Source: Acidithiobacillus ferridurans
GTDB taxonomy: Bacteria > Pseudomonadota > Gammaproteobacteria > Acidithiobacillales > Acidithiobacillaceae
Direction of reading: 5' to 3'
NCBI RefSeq assembly: GCF_003966655.1
Contig: NZ_AP018795.1
Span: forward strand, 1,815,501 to 1,879,500
DNA: 64,000 nucleotides
Part shown: positions 36,307 through 45,208 of the stretch, piece after piece
Position numbering within the stretch: position 1 is the first letter of the stretch
How the letters are laid out: each line of letters starts with the position of its first letter
Position numbers and translations under genes: made by a program
Notes under the pieces: generated by a model
The model's input: the letters and a program-made list of their open reading frames with translations, nothing else
Told to the model about the DNA's origin: nothing
Database searches by the model: none

Positions 36307-36579
36307 ATGAACACCGCCACCATCGTCCAGAAACTCTGGAACTACTGCAATATCCTGTGGCACCAGCGGCTTTCTGTCGGCGGCGCACGATCGACTACGA
36401 AGATCTGGTCAGCCGCGACAAGGCGAGCCTGGACATTGTCTGGCTCAGGGACGAATCCCTGGAGGATGCAGAGAATCTGCCTGCCCCCGTACTGATCCTG
36501 CAGGAAATCATGGAGGATCTGGAAGGGGCCTTGGCGCAGTTGCAGGAAATGGCGGGAGATTTGGGGGCCACTTCAGGCA
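36307..36579 (+). pseudogene. hsdM: hsdM relic (type I restriction methyltransferase) with large internal deletion
   Basis: The first 17 codons read MNTATIVQKLWNYCNIL, the exact kind of N-terminus seen in HsdM proteins. Within about 30 bases the similarity jumps, in another frame, to the HsdM C-terminus (TIDYEDLVSRDKASLDIVWLRDESLEDAENL, then EIMEDLEGALAQLQEMAGDL). About 400 residues holding the methyltransferase motifs are missing. No proper stop follows, since the frame runs into antisense fdhD. No hsdS or hsdR remains. Confidence 0.8.
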
Positions 36580-37431
36580 CTACCCGTTTTCACGGAGCAG
36601 GTCGTAGATTGCTGCGGCATTCCCGCGAAAGCGCTCGCCGTGGGCGTAGATGGTCAGGCGCTGATCCCGCGCGTAACCGACAAGGGTAAGATTGTGGGTC
36701 TGTGCAATCTGGATCGCCAGACTGCTGACTCCGGAGATCGCCGCTACGATGGGAATCTGAAAGCTCAAGGCCTTGAGGGCAATCTCAAAAGTCAGCCGCG
36801 AAGACACGCCCAGCAGGATATTTCCGGAAGGCGGCCATCCCTGCCGGAGCGCCGCGCCGATGGTCTTGTCTACGGCGTTGTGGCGGCCGATGTCTTCCCG
36901 CACCAGGGTCATGCCGTTGGTGGCGGCCAGGACGGCGGCGTGAGCGGTCCCGGTATGCCGGTTCAATCGCTGATGAGCGCGCATCTCCTGGAGCAGGTCG
37001 TGCACCAGTGCGGGTTCCACACAGACATCGTGGTCTATGGGTGCGAAGGGGACGAGGTCCTCGAAGTTCGGGGTGCCACAGAGACCGCAGGCGCTGCCGC
37101 CGATCACCAGACGCCTTTTTCGGGCGGCTCTGGCTTCGGCCTCCGCCGAAACCTGCAGGTAGAGGGTCAACCCTTCCGGAATACAGACAGACTCCCAGGT
37201 GATGATATCGGCGATCGACCGGATCACCCCCTCACCGTAAAGGAACCCCATAAAGAAATCTTCCAGATGATCGGGGGTGATCATCATCACCGCATAGGGC
37301 TTGCCATTGAGGATCAACGAAACCGCCATTTCCTCCAGGATGGCTTCCTCGCATTTCACTGAACGGTACGCGCCGTCCATGCGCCTGGCCGGAGACCATA
37401 CTATTCCGTTGCCGCCTGCATCTGTGCGCAC
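36580..37431 (-). CDS. fdhD: formate dehydrogenase sulfurtransferase FdhD
   Basis: FdhD passes sulfur from IscS to the Mo-bis-MGD cofactor of formate dehydrogenases. The 283-residue protein has CGLCGTPN with the catalytic cysteine loop, MTLVREDIGRHNAVDKTIG and SSRLTFEIALKALSFQIPIVAAISGVSSLAI. I chose GTG 37431 with GAGG 5 bases upstream, because homologues need the NGIVWSP strand that an ATG start at MDGAYRS would lose. It overlaps the preceding small gene by 31 bases. Confidence 0.93.
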   Translation of the reverse strand: MRTDAGGNGIVWSPARRMDGAYRSVKCEEAILEEMAVSLILNGKPYAVMMITPDHLEDFFMGFLYGEGVIRSIADIITWESVCIPEGLTLYLQVSAEAEARAARKRRLVIGGSACGLCGTPNFEDLVPFAPIDHDVCVEPALVHDLLQEMRAHQRLNRHTGTAHAAVLAATNGMTLVREDIGRHNAVDKTIGAALRQGWPPSGNILLGVSSRLTFEIALKALSFQIPIVAAISGVSSLAIQIAQTHNLTLVGYARDQRLTIYAHGERFRGNAAAIYDLLRENG

Positions 37432-37700
37432 AGGGTCCTCCCTTCTGGTGTCAGCGTGATGACGGTTCTGCCCCGTTGTTCTTCCGGGCGAACATAATGG
37501 AGCCCACCCCATTGTTCCGAGTTTCCCAAGAGCAGAAGCAGGCGCTCCATCTGGCTGCGGGGAAGGCCGAAAGACTTGCAGGCTCTGGCCACCGATACCG
37601 GCCCTTCCGTGCAAAGCATCCAGAGCAAGGCAATGGCCAAATCCTCCGGAGCGGCTTCTGGTGTATGCCGGTCGTTCCCCGCCTTGCGGTCAGGCGACAT
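37401..37700 (-). CDS. small winged-helix-like protein between fdh and fdhD
   Basis: The 99-residue protein has an alpha-helical segment EDLAIALLWMLCTEGPVSVARACKSFGLPRSQMERLLLLL, reminiscent of a helix-turn-helix. A basic beta pair follows (GRTVITLTPEGRTLCAQ), like a winged helix. It overlaps the oxidoreductase gene by 11 bases and fdhD by 31 bases, so all three are one operon. A regulator or assembly role is possible; no named family was recognised. Confidence 0.7.
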   Translation of the reverse strand: MSPDRKAGNDRHTPEAAPEDLAIALLWMLCTEGPVSVARACKSFGLPRSQMERLLLLLGNSEQWGGLHYVRPEEQRGRTVITLTPEGRTLCAQMQAATE

Positions 37701-39966
37701 GGTGTTGGTCTCCCTTTGCCCGTGCCAGGGTCACCGGGATCGATTTGGATGTCGGCGTGCGGGCGCGATCGGCGTAACTGGACAGGGGCACCAATATGTT
37801 CAATTCCGGGTAATAGCCCGCAAGCATTCCTTTGGGAATATCGAACGCAACCAGCAGGAAGTCCCGCGCCACACGTTCACCGTCTGTCCAGTGCGAGGTG
37901 ATGTCCACCCGGTCGTCGGCCTGAAAACCCATGTCCCGAATATCCTCCGGATGCATGAAACACACGTTGCGCAGGCCGGATACGCCGCGATAGCGGTCAT
38001 CGTAACCGTAGATCGTGGTGTTGTACTGATCGTGGCTGCGAATCGTCATCAGGGTGAAGAGCTTTTCGGAGGTCTGCGGCACAAAATGGTCATCGGCGAT
38101 GGTGGACAGCGCCTTGGCCAGAAAATTCGCCTTGCCGCTGGCAGTGGGCCATACCCGTGAACGGGGAGGCAGATCCAAATGAAATCCCCGTGGTTTATGG
38201 ACTCGGGCGTTGAAATCCTCGAAACCCGGCACTACGCGCGAAATGCGGTCGCGAATGAGGTCATAGTCTCCCATGAGTTGCAGCCACGGGGTGGGGCTGA
38301 GCGGCAGGGTCGCCCGCGCCAGACGCGCCACGATGGCACATTCCGACAGCAGGGAAGGGGAGGCCGGTTCGTTCATCCCCTGGGAGATGTGCACCATGCA
38401 GAAGGTGTCCTCCACGGTTACCCCTTGGGGACCGGTTTTCTGGATGTCGATCTCCGTGCGTCCCAGGCAGGGTAAAATCAAGGCCTGTTCGCCGTGGACG
38501 ATGTGGGACCGGTTGAGTTTGGTGGTCACATGCACCGTCATCGCGCAGCGCCGGAGCGCGGCGTGGGCGCGCGCCGTGTCGGGTGTAGCATTGGCAAAAT
38601 TGCCACCCAGCCCGAAAAAGAACCTGGCTCGCCCATCCTCCATCGCTTCGATGCTGGCTACCGTATCGTAGCCGTGCTCCTGCGGCGGCGTAAAATGGAA
38701 CTCCGCCCCGAGGCGTTGCAGAAACGCCGGGGAAGGTTTCTCATATATCCCCATGGTCCGGTCACCCTGCACATTGCTGTGACCGCGAATCGGCGAGGGG
38801 CCGGCGCCCGGTTTGCCGATGTTGCCCTTGAGCAGCAGCACGTTCAGGAACATCTGGATGGTGGCCACCGCATGCTTTTGCTGGGTAACGCCCATTCCCC
38901 ACGTAAATATGGCGGCCTGTCCCTGATCATAGATGTGCCCGATCTCCTCCAGATCGTGGCGGCTGAGGCCGCTCTGTTCCTCGATCTCTGTCCAGGGCGT
39001 GTTCATGACCAGATCGCGGAAATCGTCAAACCCCTGGGTATGCTCTTCGATAAACGCCTGATCCGGGTTCCCGGACTCCAGGACGGTGCGGGCGATTCCC
39101 ATGGCAAGGGCGTAGTCACCGCCGCTTCGGGGCTGATAGTAGTGGCTGGCGATGGGGGTGGCGTGATTGGTGAGCATCTCTACCGGATGCTGGGGATGCA
39201 GAAATCGCTCCAATCCGCGTTCATGCAAGGGGTTGAAGACCAGGATCTGCGCACCCCGCTTGGATGCCTCACTCAGCGTAGCCAACATACGTGGCGCACA
39301 GGTCCCGGGATTATGACCGAACATCAGTATGGTATCGGTCAGTTCAAAATCATCCAGGGTTACCATGGCCTTGCCCACTCCGATGGATTCGGGCATGGCC
39401 AGGCTGGTGGGCTCATGGCACATGTTGGAACAGTCGGGGAGATTATTGGTACCGAATTCCCGCACAAAGAGCTGATATAAAAATGCCGCTTCATTGGAGG
39501 TGCGCCCAGACGTGTAAAATATGGCCTCGTCAGGGGATGCCAGGGCATTGAGTTGCGCGGCGATCCGCGCAAAAGCGGTATCCCAGCTAACGGGCACGTA
39601 GCGGTCACTCTGCGGATCGTAAGCCATGGGCTCGGTCAGACGCCCCTGCTCTTCCAGAAAATAGTCCGTTTGCTCCGCCAGCCAGGACAGGGTGTGCGCT
39701 GCAAAAAAATCTGCGGTCACCCGTTTTCCGGTAGCTTCGGCGGCGACGGCCTTGACCCCGTTCTCACAGAACTCGAAGCTGGAATGCGCCTCGGGATCTC
39801 CCCAGGCGCAACCCGGACAATCAAAACCTTCCGCCTGATTCATTTTGAGGAGCAGGGCGGCACCATCCGCCAGCGCGTGTTCCTGACGCAAGCTGCGCAG
39901 CGAGGCACGCAGGGATCCCCAGCCTCCCGCCGGTTGTTGGTAATGGGTGATCTTGAACGAAGACAT
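37690..39966 (-). CDS. FdhF/YdeP-family molybdopterin oxidoreductase (formate dehydrogenase-like)
   Basis: The 758-residue Mo-bis-MGD enzyme has no Tat signal, so it is cytoplasmic. Features include NQAEGFDCPGCAWGDP (C50, C53), CSNMCHEPTSLA near 179-190, the conserved MFGHNPGTCAPR, NVLLLKGNIGKPGAGPSPIRGHSNVQGDRTMGI and the C-terminal cofactor domain. No in-frame TGA is present, so it does not use selenocysteine. ATG 39966 follows GGGAGGG. Its operon with fdhD and the nearby formaldehyde genes argue for formate as substrate; YdeP-type enzymes are poorly characterised. Confidence 0.88.
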   Translation of the reverse strand: MSSFKITHYQQPAGGWGSLRASLRSLRQEHALADGAALLLKMNQAEGFDCPGCAWGDPEAHSSFEFCENGVKAVAAEATGKRVTADFFAAHTLSWLAEQTDYFLEEQGRLTEPMAYDPQSDRYVPVSWDTAFARIAAQLNALASPDEAIFYTSGRTSNEAAFLYQLFVREFGTNNLPDCSNMCHEPTSLAMPESIGVGKAMVTLDDFELTDTILMFGHNPGTCAPRMLATLSEASKRGAQILVFNPLHERGLERFLHPQHPVEMLTNHATPIASHYYQPRSGGDYALAMGIARTVLESGNPDQAFIEEHTQGFDDFRDLVMNTPWTEIEEQSGLSRHDLEEIGHIYDQGQAAIFTWGMGVTQQKHAVATIQMFLNVLLLKGNIGKPGAGPSPIRGHSNVQGDRTMGIYEKPSPAFLQRLGAEFHFTPPQEHGYDTVASIEAMEDGRARFFFGLGGNFANATPDTARAHAALRRCAMTVHVTTKLNRSHIVHGEQALILPCLGRTEIDIQKTGPQGVTVEDTFCMVHISQGMNEPASPSLLSECAIVARLARATLPLSPTPWLQLMGDYDLIRDRISRVVPGFEDFNARVHKPRGFHLDLPPRSRVWPTASGKANFLAKALSTIADDHFVPQTSEKLFTLMTIRSHDQYNTTIYGYDDRYRGVSGLRNVCFMHPEDIRDMGFQADDRVDITSHWTDGERVARDFLLVAFDIPKGMLAGYYPELNILVPLSSYADRARTPTSKSIPVTLARAKGDQHHVA

Positions 39967-40042
39967 AATCCCTCCCGAATGATCGAAATATACAGGACAG
40001 CACCACCGTCCATTGCGACTCATGGTATAATGATAATCCACT

Positions 40043-40058
40043 AGCAGTTTCCGCGCCA
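40043..40058 (-). promoter_or_regulatory. sigma-54-type promoter of the fdh operon
   Basis: On the minus strand the sequence reads TGGCGCGGAAACTGCT, with GG-N10-GC spacing, close to the consensus TGGCAC-N5-TTGCT. It lies about 77 bases upstream of the oxidoreductase ATG. A sigma-54 activator is divergently encoded beside it. Confidence 0.65.
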
Positions 40059-40162
40059 GGGCTGCACGATCTGGTTGATTGTTATATCTCCAAACACTTA
40101 TTTGACTCGGTATTCCCCAGAACCAGACTGTTGGTAAACCGGATGAAGGTGGATAGACGATA

Positions 40163-42118
40163 ATGTCTCATTATGATACGGATCCATCAATGGATAATGA
40201 CTATATAACCCATGCCTGGGATCGTTGCACCGGACAATATCGGTTGGACGCGCATGATGCCCCAGAACTGCAAAGACTGGATGCGGGCAACCTCGGGCGA
40301 CTTCTTGAGGAACAGCATCTTTTTGTAGAGATCGGATCTGCGGAAATGGCCCGTCTGATTCAGCAGATGTTGCGATTTTCCGAGGATGCCCTGCTACCGT
40401 CACCAGACTGTACATTGCTGTTGCTGGATGCCGGCGGCATCGCGCTGCATGCTGTCGGGACGGAAATCGGGGGCGGATGTGATGCCCGCTATTCGGGTAT
40501 GGACGCCGGATTCATATGGCGGGAAGAGTATGTCGGGGTAACCGGACCGAGCCTTTGTCTGCATGACATGAAGCCCCGCATGGTCCACCGGGAAGAGCAT
40601 TTATTCAAGAACTTTGTGGAGATGGCGTGCTGCGCGATGCCCATTTGGGCGCCATCTGGCGCACTGCTGGGGGTGATCGATTCAACCTATTCCCGCAGCG
40701 GTTATGTGAAGTCGGCGTATGTCTCGGTCATGCCGCTGTTGGCACAACTGGCACGGCGGATCGAAATGAAATATTTCGCCCGGAGTTATCAGGACCATAT
40801 CATACTGTCGGTGAGCAGGATGAACGATTATACCGACCATGATGACGAAGCATTGTTTGCAATTAACGAGAATGGCGTCATTATCGCGGCGGAATTCGCG
40901 CTGACAAAAGGCACCATCGCTGACGCCAATGGCCGTCTTGTCGGTGCGAACGTGCGGGATGTGTTCGATGTCTCGCTGGACAAGATGCTGGACGATCACC
41001 ATCGTGCGGAAAAGTCGCTCTTCAGACCCCAGCTTCGAAATGCCGGAGGGGGTGATAGTCTGCGGGTATTTTCGCTGCCGGACAAAGTGCCGTTCAGGGC
41101 TGTCGTGAACGGCATTCTCGGAAATGCACCGCATTCCAGGGACGCAGCATCGGTTCAGGTGCACGATTCCCTGCGGGCGTTATCGAGTGGCGATGCCGTG
41201 GTATCGGAAAATATTGGTCGTATCCAAAAGGTATTGAACAAAAATATCAGCATTCTGCTGCTGGGCGAAACCGGTACTGGCAAAGATACGTTTGCGCGCG
41301 CCATACACTGCGCCAGCGATAGAAGAGATAAACCTTTTGTGGCGATCAATTGCGCAGCCATACCCGAATCGCTCATTGAGAGCGAACTATTCGGGTATGA
41401 GCCCGGCTCCTTTACCGGGGCGAGCCGGGTGGGCAAGCAGGGTAAGGTGATGGCCGCCAATGGTGGCACGTTGTTCCTCGATGAAATCGGAGACATGCCC
41501 GCCGCGCTTCAGGGACGCCTGCTGCGAGTTCTCGAAGAACGGGAGGTCACCCCTCTTGGGACCACCAAAGCCAGCCCCGTGGATATTCGGGTGATCAGTG
41601 CAACCAATAAGTCGATCGATGGTCTGGTGCAGCAGGGAAGCTTTCGGACGGACCTGCTTTATCGGATCAACGATGTCGTGCTAAGCCTGCCGCCACTGCG
41701 GGAGCGGAGCGATAAAATCCGGCTTATGGAAACCATTTACCAACAGGAATGTGGCGTATCTGAAATGGAGATATCAGCGGAAGCACGGAATATTTTTCTG
41801 GGTTATTCCTGGCCGGGTAACATCCGCGAACTTCGCAGTGTGATGCGTACTGCCCTGGCACTGAGTGATGGCAAGCTCATCCGGTGTGAAGACCTGCCAG
41901 ACCGGTTGGTGACCGGCGAATGGGCCGCTGGCCGCGTAACGACACCGGCGAACACACCACTATGGAGTGATTGCGATGCGCTGGAGCGAAACCGAATTCT
42001 CGCGGAGCTGGAGCGTCACCACTGGCGCGTGATCGATACCGCGAAATTCCTCAAGGTCAGTCGTAATACCTTGTACCGTAAAATGCGCCGGTATGGCATT
42101 ATGGACGCTAACGCATAA
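40163..42118 (+). CDS. sigma-54 activator, AcoR-like (GAF-AAA+-Fis HTH)
   Basis: The 651-residue enhancer-binding protein has a N-terminal GAF/PAS-like sensor (about 1-330), a AAA+ domain with Walker A GETGTGKD (368-375), Walker B GGTLFLDEIGDMP, the sigma-54 contact loop GSFTGA (415-420) in place of GAFTGA, and a C-terminal Fis-type HTH (AKFLKVSRNTLYRKMRRYGI). It is divergent from the fdh operon and followed by gfa-adhC-fghA. A control of both by an aldehyde or formate signal is the natural inference. Confidence 0.9.
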   Translation: MSHYDTDPSMDNDYITHAWDRCTGQYRLDAHDAPELQRLDAGNLGRLLEEQHLFVEIGSAEMARLIQQMLRFSEDALLPSPDCTLLLLDAGGIALHAVGTEIGGGCDARYSGMDAGFIWREEYVGVTGPSLCLHDMKPRMVHREEHLFKNFVEMACCAMPIWAPSGALLGVIDSTYSRSGYVKSAYVSVMPLLAQLARRIEMKYFARSYQDHIILSVSRMNDYTDHDDEALFAINENGVIIAAEFALTKGTIADANGRLVGANVRDVFDVSLDKMLDDHHRAEKSLFRPQLRNAGGGDSLRVFSLPDKVPFRAVVNGILGNAPHSRDAASVQVHDSLRALSSGDAVVSENIGRIQKVLNKNISILLLGETGTGKDTFARAIHCASDRRDKPFVAINCAAIPESLIESELFGYEPGSFTGASRVGKQGKVMAANGGTLFLDEIGDMPAALQGRLLRVLEEREVTPLGTTKASPVDIRVISATNKSIDGLVQQGSFRTDLLYRINDVVLSLPPLRERSDKIRLMETIYQQECGVSEMEISAEARNIFLGYSWPGNIRELRSVMRTALALSDGKLIRCEDLPDRLVTGEWAAGRVTTPANTPLWSDCDALERNRILAELERHHWRVIDTAKFLKVSRNTLYRKMRRYGIMDANA

Positions 42119-42278
42119 AATTGGTGTCCATTGCATCCATGCGGTCTTATGGAAGGTGCGCCAAGCAGGACAGCCTGCTTTTCCATGCGTCATTTCATCG
42201 GAACATTCTTGCATCGTTTTTCCCTGGTGCCGGTTATGATGTAACTGCGGCAGAGCCGGGCCAGATGCGCGGCCCGTG

Positions 42279-42314
42279 TGACATTATGTCATCTTCATAT
42301 GAACATTATGTGCA
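42279..42314. promoter_or_regulatory. candidate upstream activator sites
   Basis: TGACATTATGTCA (42279-42291) is a 6-bp-arm palindrome. TGAACATTATGTGCA (42300-42314) shares its core ACATTATGT about two DNA turns away. The pair lies about 100-120 bases upstream of the sigma-54 promoter, the usual enhancer spacing. Confidence 0.5.
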
Positions 42315-42400
42315 GCATCGGGCCGGATAACAGGATCATGGCGACATGATGGACCATGCCTCTTCCCCCTAAAACCACATGTAAATCCGTTGGTACATAA

Positions 42401-42416
42401 TGGCACAATAATTGCT
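42401..42416 (+). promoter_or_regulatory. sigma-54 promoter of gfa-adhC-fghA
   Basis: TGGCACAATAATTGCT matches the -24/-12 consensus at all conserved positions with exact GG-N10-GC spacing. It is the only such element upstream of gfa and is preceded by the palindrome pair. Confidence 0.8.
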
Positions 42417-42533
42417 AATAATTTGTGGATCCGGATTCCATGTCTTGAAAAGTTTTTTGCCACACCATGGTCCTTGGGCGTCGGTTGGTGCTCAAGCATA
42501 TAACCGTTGAATTCTGCTTAGGAGGTATTGGAT

Positions 42534-43118
42534 ATGCCAAGCTCGGTTACCATTCATCCGTCTGTTGATCATGGGGTCACGGCGGGATCGTCCCATTTTC
42601 ATGGCGGTACCTTACGTTGCCATTGCACCCATAACCCGGTGCTGGTGGAGGTGAAGTCGCAACTGGCCCACAATCATGCATGTGGCTGCACCAAATGCTG
42701 GAAGCCCAAAGGCGCCAAGTTTTCGGTGGTTGGGGTCGTGCCCAGGGATTCGGTCACGGTGCTGGAGAACGGCGATAAACTCCATGTGGTCGATCCGAGT
42801 GCGGTGATTCAGCGCCACGCGTGCAAGGCCTGCGGCGTTCACCTGTTTGGCCGCATTGAAAATAAAGACCACGCGTTTTATGGTCTGGACTTCGTTCACT
42901 CCGAACTGTCGCCGGAGAAGGGCTGGGCGGCCCCCGAATTCGCGGCTTTCGTCTCGTCGGTCATTGAAGGCGGTATGGCGGCACCGTCGGAAATGGCGGG
43001 AATCCGCGCGCGGCTGACGGAACTGGGACTGGCGCCCTATGACTGCCTGTCGCCACCGCTGATGGATGCGTTGGCTACCCACGCCGCCAAGCAAAAAGGT
43101 GTGCTCAAGGAAGCCTGA
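42534..43118 (+). CDS. gfa: S-(hydroxymethyl)glutathione synthase (glutathione-dependent formaldehyde-activating enzyme)
   Basis: Gfa speeds the condensation of formaldehyde with glutathione. The 194-residue zinc protein shows CHCTHNP, the CGCTKCWKP cluster and [31 protein letters not shown] 42534 follows AGGAGG with an 8-base gap. It heads the operon gfa-adhC-fghA under the sigma-54 promoter at 42401. Confidence 0.94.
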   Translation: MPSSVTIHPSVDHGVTAGSSHFHGGTLRCHCTHNPVLVEVKSQLAHNHACGCTKCWKPKGAKFSVVGVVPRDSVTVLENGDKLHVVDPSAVIQRHACKACGVHLFGRIENKDHAFYGLDFVHSELSPEKGWAAPEFAAFVSSVIEGGMAAPSEMAGIRARLTELGLAPYDCLSPPLMDALATHAAKQKGVLKEA

Positions 43119-43214
43119 TGATATCGCGGATCCGCCCCATGGTGCGCCCGACCGAAAATGCGGTGGCACCGAAGGCGGGGTTTCAGCAAAAATTCTTACC
43201 AGGAGTCTACAGTC

Positions 43215-44324
43215 ATGGATGTTCGCGCAGCAGTCGCCTTTGAGGTGGGTAAACCACTGGTCATCGAAACCGTGCAACTGGACGGTCCCAAGGAGGGTGA
43301 GGTACTGGTGGAGCTCAAGGCCACCGGCATCTGTCACACCGACCATTTCACCCTTTCCGGTGCAGATCCCGAGGGTCTGTTCCCGTGTATCCTCGGTCAT
43401 GAAGGCGCCGGGATCGTCGTCGACGTTGGCCCGGGCGTGAAGAGCGTCAAAAAGGGCGACCACGTCATTCCCTTGTATACCCCGGAATGTCGCGAATGCG
43501 AGTATTGTCTCTCGCGGAAGACCAATCTCTGTCAGAAGATTCGGACGACCCAGGGGAAGGGCCTGATGCCCGACGGGACCACGCGCTTTTCATTCAAAGG
43601 CAGGCCGTTGTTCCATTACATGGGTTGTTCGACCTTCGCCAATTATACCGTGATGCCGGAAATCGCCCTGGCCAAAATCCGGGAGGATGCCCCCTTTGAC
43701 ACCAGCTGCTATATCGGCTGCGGGGTAACCACGGGCATTGGTGCCGTGGTGTTTACGGCGAAGGTGGAACCGGGTGCCAATGTAGTGGTTTTTGGGCTGG
43801 GCGGCATCGGCCTGAATGTGATTCAGGGCGCCAAACTGGTGGGCGCCAACATGATCATCGGGGTGGATATCAATCCGGCCCGGGAGGCCATAGCTCGGAA
43901 GTTCGGCATGACGCATTTCGTCAATCCGAAGGAGGTGGAAGGCGACCTCGTATCGCATCTGGTCGAACTGACCCATGGCGGTGCGGATTACAGCTTCGAA
44001 TGCATCGGCAACGTAAAAGTCATGCGCCAGGCGCTGGAGTGCTGTCATAAAGGCTGGGGTGTTTCCTGTATCATCGGTGTTGCCGGCGCTGGCCAGGAGA
44101 TATCGACGCGCCCCTTCCAGTTGGTTACCGGGAGGCGGTGGATCGGCAGTGCGTTCGGCGGCGCCCGGGGGCGTACCGACGTTCCGAAAATTGTCGACTG
44201 GTACATGGAGAAGAAGATCAATATCGACGACCTGATCACCCATCGTCTCAAACTGGAAGATATCAACGAAGGGTTCCATCTTCTGGAAACGGGGCAATCC
44301 ATTCGCAGCGTGGTGGTGTATTGA
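43215..44324 (+). CDS. adhC: S-(hydroxymethyl)glutathione dehydrogenase (class III alcohol dehydrogenase)
   Basis: This NAD-dependent zinc enzyme oxidises S-hydroxymethylglutathione to S-formylglutathione. The 369-residue protein has the catalytic-zinc sequences TGICHTDHFT and GHEGAGIV, the structural zinc cluster CRECEYCLSRKTNLC and the Rossmann GLGGIGL. ATG 43215 gives MDVRAAVAFEVGKPL. The stop overlaps fghA in TGATG. It lies 96 bases behind gfa. Confidence 0.95.
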   Translation: MDVRAAVAFEVGKPLVIETVQLDGPKEGEVLVELKATGICHTDHFTLSGADPEGLFPCILGHEGAGIVVDVGPGVKSVKKGDHVIPLYTPECRECEYCLSRKTNLCQKIRTTQGKGLMPDGTTRFSFKGRPLFHYMGCSTFANYTVMPEIALAKIREDAPFDTSCYIGCGVTTGIGAVVFTAKVEPGANVVVFGLGGIGLNVIQGAKLVGANMIIGVDINPAREAIARKFGMTHFVNPKEVEGDLVSHLVELTHGGADYSFECIGNVKVMRQALECCHKGWGVSCIIGVAGAGQEISTRPFQLVTGRRWIGSAFGGARGRTDVPKIVDWYMEKKINIDDLITHRLKLEDINEGFHLLETGQSIRSVVVY

Positions 44325-45178
44325 TGGCTCCGCTAGAAATACGGGAAGAGCATCGCTGCTTTGGTGGACGCATGGGTTATTATACCCATGCGTCCAGTGC
44401 CACGGGGGTATCCATGAATTTCGCGGTGTACCAGCCGCCCCAGGCGTTGGGCGGTGTCCTGGTCCCGGCCCTGTATTACCTGGCGGGGTTAACCTGCACC
44501 GAAGAAACGTTCATGATAAAGGCTGGCGCGCCGCGCTTGGCCGCTGATCTGGGGTTGATGCTGGTCGCCTGCGATACCAGTCCCCGCGGACTGAACATCC
44601 CCGGCGATTCTGATACCTGGGACTTCGGCGTGGGGGCAGGGTTTTATCTCAACGCAAGAATGCTGCCCTGGACGCGGAATTACCGGATGGGCAGTTATGT
44701 CGATCATGAGCTGCCAACCTTCATCGAAGAACATTTCCCGGCCTCTCCGGAACGCCGGGGCATTTTCGGGCACTCCATGGGCGGTCACGGGGCGCTGGTG
44801 CTCGCTTTGCGCAATCCGCAACACTGGCACTCGGTATCGGCATTCTCGCCCGTCTGTCACCCCAGCACGGTGCCCTGGGGAGAAAAAGCCTTTGGGAATT
44901 ATCTGGGACCTGATCGTGAGCAATGGCGGGAATGGGATGCCAGCATGCTGATGCGCCAGCGTCCCTATCCTGGCGAGATACTGGTGGACCAGGGGGAAGC
45001 GGATCCTTTTCTTGCGGCGCAATTGATACCGGAGGCCCTGGAGGCCGCCGCGGAGGCCTCCGGGCAACGACTCCGTCTGCGACGGCATCCGGGCTATGAT
45101 CATTCCTACTGGTTCATCCAGACCTTTGTGGAGGATCACCTCCGGCACCACGCCCTGCAACTGGGCCGTGTCGCCTGA
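44324..45178 (+). CDS. fghA: S-formylglutathione hydrolase
   Basis: This esterase-D-type serine hydrolase releases formate and glutathione. The 284-residue protein has the nucleophile elbow GHSMGGHGAL, the oxyanion region YYLAGLTCTEETFM, DTSPRG and the catalytic His in HPGYDHSYWFI. The start is coupled to adhC by a one-base overlap. The formate made would feed the oxidoreductase at 37690-39966. The gene converges on a LysR regulator. Confidence 0.95.
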   Translation: MAPLEIREEHRCFGGRMGYYTHASSATGVSMNFAVYQPPQALGGVLVPALYYLAGLTCTEETFMIKAGAPRLAADLGLMLVACDTSPRGLNIPGDSDTWDFGVGAGFYLNARMLPWTRNYRMGSYVDHELPTFIEEHFPASPERRGIFGHSMGGHGALVLALRNPQHWHSVSAFSPVCHPSTVPWGEKAFGNYLGPDREQWREWDASMLMRQRPYPGEILVDQGEADPFLAAQLIPEALEAAAEASGQRLRLRRHPGYDHSYWFIQTFVEDHLRHHALQLGRVA

Positions 45179-45208
45179 GATTTCTGTCTTGCGGAGTTCG
45201 GGGTTGAA

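Larger units (their letters stand above)
42119..42533. other. 415-base regulatory stretch before gfa
   Basis: No coding frame looks real here. The stretch holds a palindrome pair at 42279-42314, a sigma-54 promoter at 42401-42416 and the gfa ribosome site AGGAGG (42520-42525). The untranslated leader would be about 105 bases. No terminator with a T tract is seen behind the activator gene. Confidence 0.7.

Noticed and set aside
37690-39966. Selenocysteine formate dehydrogenase
   Set aside because: No in-frame TGA is present and the enzyme belongs to the FdhF/YdeP type without Sec.
45179-45208. Terminator between fghA and the CysB-like gene
   Set aside because: Only a 5-bp GTTCG/CGAAC arm pair reaching into the next gene is seen, with no T tract.
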